DNA of 64,000 bases from Bacillus sp. FJAT-27445 (GTDB lineage: Bacteria; Bacillota; Bacilli; Bacillales; Cytobacillaceae). The stretch spans positions 418,583 through 482,582 of the forward strand of contig NZ_LMTI01000005.1 of assembly GCF_001510665.1 (NCBI RefSeq), given 5' to 3'. Numbering within the stretch: position 1 is the stretch's first letter; every line of letters starts with the position of its first letter. Below are positions 59,255 through 64,000 of the stretch, one piece after another. The position numbers and the translations under genes are program-made. The notes below the pieces were generated by a model that saw nothing but the letters and a program-made list of their open reading frames with translations, was not told where the DNA came from and did no database searches.

Positions 59255-60112
59255 ATGGAAAAAAGAAGTCTTGCACAAATAATAGCAGAGTTAAGAAAAG
59301 AACAAGGTTTGTCTTTGGAAGATATCGCCAAAAGAACAGGGTTGCATAGAACTACAGTTGGCTTAATTGAGAGGGGTGAAAGAGAACCAACTGTCGAAAC
59401 TGCTTCGAAAATAGCGGAAGCAATGGATATGACATTAGCTGAATTACTGTTACTTCAAGATGCACCCGATATTAACAAAGTAATAACAACTCGGAAGGTC
59501 AAGGAAGATTGTGTTAGGAATGTTAACTCTCTTCAAGCTGTGGGCTTAACCTCGGAAACTTTATTAAATGCTATTGAACATTGCTATAATACACTAGATA
59601 TTATTGATGAACAATTGTTAAAGAATGGGGCACAGAAATTATCTGGTTTAGTTGAATTAGCTAATCTTTCTTCTATAGTAGGTAATATCTTAGGTGCAGG
59701 GATAGCTAACTATTCCAATAATGTCTATATAAGGAATAAACCACACACATATCCTGATTTAATAAGAGAGAATGGGTTGGGTGAGGGAGTAGAAATAAAA
59801 ATAGCATTGGAAAAGAATATGCCAAAGGGTCACCTTCCTAAACCAGGGAATTACTTAACCTTTAGATATGTTCTTACTGACTCCGATGGTAATTACAATA
59901 AAACTCAAAGAGGTGATACTGTCTCAATTTGGGAAGTTAGATGTGGTTACTTAAAAGAAGAGGATTTCTCTATTAGTAATACTGAGGGAGACTCGGGAAA
60001 AACTGCACCAATAAGAACAGGTTCTTTAAAAGAAATGAGCCTAGTATATTTTGAGCCAAACTTAGTTCCATATCAACATACTGATAAAAAATCTTATCCA
60101 GGATTTAATTAA
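59255..60112 (+). CDS. Restriction endonuclease fused to a controller (XRE) HTH domain
   Basis: 285 residues. Residues 5-65 form an XRE helix-turn-helix (LAQIIAELRKEQGLSLEDIA, RTGLHRTTVGLIERGEREP) of the type used by restriction-modification C proteins. The remainder holds a PD-(D/E)xK nuclease motif: PHTYPDLI with Asp168, then GVEIKIA with Glu180 and Lys182. Restriction and control functions are thus on one chain. It is divergent from the methyltransferase. ATG 59255 lies about 40 bases after the C-box; TATGG and AGGG precede it. Recognition site unknown. A terminator follows at 60145. Confidence 0.83.
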   Translation: MEKRSLAQIIAELRKEQGLSLEDIAKRTGLHRTTVGLIERGEREPTVETASKIAEAMDMTLAELLLLQDAPDINKVITTRKVKEDCVRNVNSLQAVGLTSETLLNAIEHCYNTLDIIDEQLLKNGAQKLSGLVELANLSSIVGNILGAGIANYSNNVYIRNKPHTYPDLIRENGLGEGVEIKIALEKNMPKGHLPKPGNYLTFRYVLTDSDGNYNKTQRGDTVSIWEVRCGYLKEEDFSISNTEGDSGKTAPIRTGSLKEMSLVYFEPNLVPYQHTDKKSYPGFN

Positions 60113-60144
60113 CATCAACTAACAAGTATAATTATATCAAACAG

Positions 60145-60172
60145 ACTACCTTTAACATAGGGTAGTTTTTTA
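60145..60172 (+). terminator. Terminator after the nuclease gene
   Basis: ACTACC (60145-60150) pairs with GGTAGT (60161-60166), followed by a T run. Confidence 0.75.
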
Positions 60173-60474
60173 ATTTCTTTCTAATTTATATTTCAGAACT
60201 AATGCTACTCCTGTATGCATTATCAACTCATCACCTGTTGAGTGCAGAAACTAGAAAGTTACAGGATATATTAGGAGTCAGCAATTTCGACAAAGAATTG
60301 ACAACATACTTAACATTTAAAAATTTTCACCCATTTCACAAAAATTGCACATGTTGTTATTTTTGAATAGCCCAGATTTTCTTATAGGATCCGAAATGTT
60401 TATTTAACAGCATTTTATTAACTGTATTTATTTGAAATTACCCCTATTTTCTTGTCCCTTCCAATTGAAAGTGT
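60173..60474. other. No gene recognised
   Basis: AT-rich spacer between the restriction system and the tRNA 3' relic; nothing else seen. Confidence 0.4.
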
Positions 60475-60515
60475 AGGGGAGTTGAATCTCTCTCAAATCA
60501 TACAAAACCTAACAT
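60475..60515 (+). repeat. Decayed copy of the tRNA-Val 3' end and flanking bases (att-like)
   Basis: GGGGAGTTGAATCTCTCTCA and ATCATACAAAACCTAACAT align with 39373-39412 (the T arm, acceptor 3' strand and start of the terminator stem) at about 80-85 percent identity. The rest of the tRNA is absent. It is about 300 bases upstream of a second decayed recombinase gene, just as the real tRNA precedes the first one. Confidence 0.75.
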
Positions 60516-60797
60516 GATCTTTGTATAGGATGTCAAATTATTGTAAGGTTTTAACACTAAGAAATTTGTTTTTAAAAAATGTCTATATTTTTTATTCTAA
60601 TAAATATCTTGGCGTATATACCTACTATAAAACATAGGTTCGTATAATCGCATTAAAAAGATATTTAAGCACGAAAAATTACTCCAACAACCATTAAAAG
60701 TAAATGCAGTACTGCTGTAAGTATCTGATTTACCTTGTTGTTGAGAGCAAAAACCAGGGTAACACTACTACCTCCAATAATTGCCCCCCAAACCGAG

Positions 60798-61715
60798 ATA
60801 ATTAAGCGAATTTTTAATATTGCCTCAGAACAACGATATGGCTGCAGCAGGATTGCACAGGAGCTTAATGAGATAGGAACTTCAACAAGAAGCAAGAAAC
60901 CATGTTTATAATACAATTTCCAAGCTACTCAGGAACCAAATCTATATTGGCCAGCCAGCGTTCAACAAATAAGGACTTCACGGTAAGTAGATAAACATAT
61001 CTGAGTGGAGGCTCCAGCCCAAAAATGAAAACTTGGCGATAATTAATGACGATCAATTCTATGAGGTTCAGGAACTAATGGATGGCCGCTGTCCTACCGA
61101 AGGAAATCTTGATTTGTCAGTAAAAAGGGATTTTCCTTTGGATGGTCTAGTTTCCTGCGGATATTGCGGACGGAAGCTAAACCTGAAATGAACAGGAACC
61201 GCCCAAAATCAAAGAATGGAGTAAAAAAGGAAACAAAAATTTATCGCCGTTATGTATGTGATCATGCTAAGAATAAATTGGAATATCACGGACAGAGGGA
61301 TTTGGGAGCAGATAAACACGAAAATTTAATAATAAACCTATTAACAAAAACTATTGCAGGCTATGGAATTGTTTTTCAAGAAGACTTACTCTTTAAGGAC
61401 ATTAACATGACAGAGAAACAAATCGCGGAGCTGGACAAAACCATTTCGAATTATTATCTTAGTTGCTCCGCTGATAATAAAGAACTGCAAAAGCATTTAA
61501 TCCGGGTAAATGAACTTGAAGATCGATATATTGAATTACTAGAACGGAATAAGATAATCAATAGGGCTAAAAACGGACTGGTTAATTTTCCTGAATCGGA
61601 CATTGCAATAATCCTTCAAGCCATTTTTCAAAAAGTAATATTGACTAAAACTGGTATAGACTACAAACCAAACAGCTATGTAGAATTTCAGGAGAGTATC
61701 TTATTACAACAGTAG
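60798..61715 (+). pseudogene. Large serine recombinase, decayed copy 2
   Basis: In three shifting frames: recombinase domain RIFNIASEQRYGCSRIAQEL and, after a frameshift, TISKLLRNQIYIGQPAFNK; then zinc ribbon (LVSCGYCGRKLNLK) interrupted by a stop, a shifted segment (KKETKIYRRYVCDHAKNKLEYHG), and an intact C-terminal coiled coil (ITEKQ-type IAELDKTISNYYLS; ELLERNKIINRAKNGLVNF; VILTKTGIDYKPNSYVEFQE). The N-terminal resolvase domain is missing. A TATATACC...TATAAAA stretch at 60615-60640 resembles the leader of copy 1. The C-terminal third from 61164 could still be translated. Confidence 0.9.
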
Positions 61716-61732
61716 GAAATTATGTATGAGGA

Positions 61733-61785
61733 TGAAAATAGGATAGATAGAGCATTTATAGTGCTTTATCTATCCTTTTATTTTT
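61733..61785 (+). terminator. Terminator after recombinase copy 2
   Basis: Matches the terminator at 40106-40153: AATAGGATAGATAGAGCA and TGCTTTATCTATCCTTTT pair. Confidence 0.8.
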
Positions 61786-61906
61786 GGCAACCCTCTATAT
61801 CTGCTGAGAAGAAGGGATAAAAGGTAGAAAACTCAGCTGCAAATAGAATTGATAATAGAAAGGACAAAGTATTAATGAGAATAAGAATATTTATTTCTAT
61901 TAACTG

Positions 61907-61968
61907 TTTACCAATAATGCTTGTTCAGTCTATAATAGACAAATGCGAAATTTCGGTTACCGAAATTT
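61907..61968 (+). promoter_or_regulatory. Promoter and palindromic operator of the MFS gene
   Basis: TTTACC (61907-61912), 18 bases, TATAAT (61931-61936). AAATTTCGGT (61948-61957), one base, ACCGAAATTT (61959-61968) is a perfect inverted repeat just past the start point, the place and form of a MarR- or TetR-type repressor site. The cognate regulator gene is not in the window. Confidence 0.7.
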
Positions 61969-62013
61969 ATTAGGTCTTCAGCATGAAAAAACATAAAGAA
62001 AGGGGAGACCGAC

Positions 62014-63240
62014 ATGAATGAATCTGGCAAAAAGAAGCGACTGCAGCTCGCTTTGCTTTTAGGCTCACTTGGCATTTTGGGACCATTTACAATTGATACG
62101 TATTTGCCGGCCTTCCCTACCATAGTACAGGAATTTGATACGACTGCATCACTTGTCCAAACCAGTTTGACTTCCGCTTTATTGGGTCTTGGTTTGGGGC
62201 AATTGGTCATTGGGCCATTAAGTGACGTTAAAGGGCGGCGGAAGCCATTGATATTCTTCCTGGGCCTGTACATCCTGGCTTCCCTAGCATGCTCAATTGC
62301 ACCCAATATCTATCTTCTAATTGCTGCCCGATTTGTCCAAGGGTTTGCGGCGTCCGGCGGGATTGTCATATCAAGAGCTATCGTAAGGGACCTATATAGC
62401 GGAAAGGAACTGACAAAGTTTTTTACTTTGATGGTATTGGTAGGGAACCTGGGGCCGATCATTGCACCAATTGCCGGAGGGGCCATCCTTGCTTTTCAGG
62501 ATTGGCATTGGGTGTTTATTGTACTGGCATGTATTGGGGCCGTAATGACCTTGACCGTTTCATTTAAGTTAAAAGAGACTCTGCCAGCAGAAAAACGGGT
62601 CCCGAGTAATTTGCCGCAAGTACTGGGCAATTTCGGAGCATTATTTAAAAACAAACAGTTCATGGGCTATGCATTTACCCAAGGGTTCATCACTTCTGGT
62701 ATTTTTGCCTATGTTTCTGGTATTCCGTTTGTTTACCAAAACATTTACGGTGTAACCCCTCAGCAGTTTAGCCTCTTATTCGGGGTAAATGGCTTGGCGC
62801 TGATTATAGGAAGCCAGTCTGTCGGCCGATTGACTGACATCATTTCGGAACGAACTTTCTTGAAAATAGGCCTGTCGTTAGCGAATGTATCAGGTTTCGG
62901 TTTACTGATTGCACTCCTATTGGAAGCCCCGCTGATCGGAGTCGCAATCCCAGTTTTCTTTTTCCTAACTTCCATTAGTATGATAGGGACATCGTCTTTC
63001 ACATTGGCCATTCAGTCACAAGGGCATATGGCAGGCAGCGCTTCTGCATTATTGGGGGTATTGCCCTTTGTCATGGCCTCCCTGTCAGCCCCGCTTGTAG
63101 GAATTGGCGGAGCCTACACAGGAGTTCCGATGGCCGCCCTCATTTTCGGTGCCAGTATTTTGGCTTTCATGTGTTATTTCTTCCTGGTCAGAAAAACTAA
63201 AGTCAAGGAGCAGGTTTTAATAGTTAATCGCGACGCGTAG
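62014..63240 (+). CDS. Bcr/CflA-type MFS drug efflux transporter
   Basis: 408 residues, twelve membrane helices. The Bcr/CflA signature is at the start (PFTIDTYLPAFPTIVQEFDT), followed by motif A GPLSDVKGRRKPLIFFLG and motif C-like RFVQGFAASGGIVISRAIVRD, and GNLGPIIAPIAGGAI. Proton antiport of drugs such as bicyclomycin or sulfonamides is the family role. ATG 62014 follows AAAGGGGAGACC. It has its own promoter with an operator directly downstream, and stands alone. Confidence 0.92.
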   Translation: MNESGKKKRLQLALLLGSLGILGPFTIDTYLPAFPTIVQEFDTTASLVQTSLTSALLGLGLGQLVIGPLSDVKGRRKPLIFFLGLYILASLACSIAPNIYLLIAARFVQGFAASGGIVISRAIVRDLYSGKELTKFFTLMVLVGNLGPIIAPIAGGAILAFQDWHWVFIVLACIGAVMTLTVSFKLKETLPAEKRVPSNLPQVLGNFGALFKNKQFMGYAFTQGFITSGIFAYVSGIPFVYQNIYGVTPQQFSLLFGVNGLALIIGSQSVGRLTDIISERTFLKIGLSLANVSGFGLLIALLLEAPLIGVAIPVFFFLTSISMIGTSSFTLAIQSQGHMAGSASALLGVLPFVMASLSAPLVGIGGAYTGVPMAALIFGASILAFMCYFFLVRKTKVKEQVLIVNRDA

Positions 63241-63751
63241 GCTCGGTGGGAGGCACCCTCACCCGGGGATTCTCCCGCAATGCTGTCATAGCATGACCGG
63301 CATGAACGTAACCAGAAGTTGAAATTGTACTTCTTATTGTGCTAATTACACGGCGTATAAGTGTTTCATTCTAAAGCGGATGCCTAGATTCGTTAAGAAT
63401 GGGACCCTTTGTTGTGTTTATAGAAGCTTTGATGATTGATAAGAAAGTAGCTATTACAGGAAAATAAATAATTTTTAATAAAAAGTAGCCATCTTTTATT
63501 ATGAGGTGTTTTTTTGTTTACTCCAATCCTAGCCACGGTTGACTGTTTGGAGAGGATAGAAGCTTTTGCTTATAATACATAAAACGTAACAAAAAATACA
63601 AAATTCAGACACTTGTAGCCCTGCTTTTTCGTTATGATGGGAACAAATGGGGGATGAATTAACAAGCTACAATTTGCCAACACCTGCATCCAAGACATAC
63701 ACAACGAAGCAATTGGAAAAAAGTATGTTTTGAAAAAGGAGAGGGTATTTT
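63241..63751. other. Intergenic region, no gene
   Basis: No coding sequence, tRNA or strong hairpin could be supported between the MFS gene and the last, partial gene. The AT-rich part from 63470 on probably contains the promoter of that gene. Confidence 0.4.
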
Positions 63752-64000
63752 TGGTTTATGAAAAAGTGCAGCCTCATTGTATGGTCTGTGCCAAGCCATT
63801 CAAAAGGAATGACTTGGTATATACGGACACCATGTTTACACAAATTCAACATGCAGGATGTTTTTGTTACAAACAGGAATTTATTAAAGACAAAGGAACA
63901 TATGAAGATATTGTTGGAAAATATCCTGAATATCTAGAAAAATTTATCGTTTCAGATCAACCGGTTGCCAATATATTGGTTGTTAATTCTCTTAGAAGAA
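63752..64000 (+). CDS. Small CxxC protein, 3' truncated by window edge
   Basis: TTG 63752, with AAAGGAGAG 7 bases upstream, opens a frame still uninterrupted at base 64000 (83 codons). HCMVCAKPFKRNDLVYTD and HAGCFCYKQEF contain two Cys pairs and His residues that could form a zinc finger or treble clef. KYPEYLEKFI follows. No family name is recognised. Short proteins of this kind are common in Bacillus; function unknown. Confidence 0.65.

Overview
The window looks like chromosome of a low-to-moderate G+C Gram-positive rod of the Bacillaceae (Bacillus, Priestia or Mesobacillus type). Strong purine-rich ribosome binding sites, frequent TTG and GTG starts, T-tailed hairpin terminators, a CcpA cre-like box and proteins such as YwaC/RelP, YwnF-like DUF5392, FosB, GvpA-U in Priestia order and SwrC-like RND all point there. 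No replication origin, rRNA operon or CRISPR array is visible. One tRNA (Val, GAC) is present.

Layout. 1-1.7 kb: 3' end of an M3 oligoendopeptidase, a MarR regulator, then a scrap in which the first 33 codons of a gyrB-type gene are joined to a second copy of the oligoendopeptidase 3' end. 2.0-10.1 kb: a complete-looking gas vesicle cluster, gvpA-P-Q-B-R-N-F-G-L-S-K-J-T-T'-U; gvpP carries an in-frame TAA and the second gvpT-like gene has a long acidic repeat tail. 10.3-20 kb: housekeeping and accessory genes (a MarR/flavodoxin-fold reductase pair with three operators, a NupC nucleoside transporter, short-chain dehydrogenases, a BcrA-like ABC pair, an APH-like kinase with a damaged start). 20-27 kb: Imm22 immunity protein, DJ-1/PfpI protein, RraA-like protein, deacetylase-like lipoprotein, a RelE/ParE-type toxin-antitoxin pair, a SurA-N lipoprotein and a tiny holin-like toxin.

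27-39.2 kb is dominated by one intact fosB and four decayed fosB copies (one more lies at 21.0 kb), all on the minus strand. Between the copies lie an AIPR-family phage-resistance protein and unidentified AT-rich genes, a probable small defence or accessory array. A DsbA/FrnE-like oxidoreductase directly upstream of the last fosB relic has UGA exactly where the first active-site cysteine of CxxC should be, followed 14 nt later by a hairpin: either a nonsense mutation or a selenocysteine UxxC protein.

39.3-61.8 kb: a tRNA-Val is followed by a wrecked serine recombinase gene; 21 kb further on a decayed copy of the tRNA 3' end is followed by a second wreck of the same recombinase gene, each with the same type of terminator. 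The segment between contains a TetR-controlled operon (RelP alarmone synthetase, DUF5392, TetR, cardiolipin synthase) with twin palindromic operators, DUF1541 (YdhK) paralogues, a frameshifted cupredoxin gene, a nine-gene co-directional block (catalytically degenerate PIG-L protein, peptide/nickel-type ABC importer, siroheme/Fe-S protein, CsoR repressor, MATE pump), a secreted beta-helix protein, and a type II restriction-modification pair whose nuclease is fused to its own HTH controller domain. The window ends with a Bcr/CflA-type MFS pump behind a palindromic operator and a partial small CxxC protein. All identifications rest on reading the sequence and on remembered family features; no database search was run.
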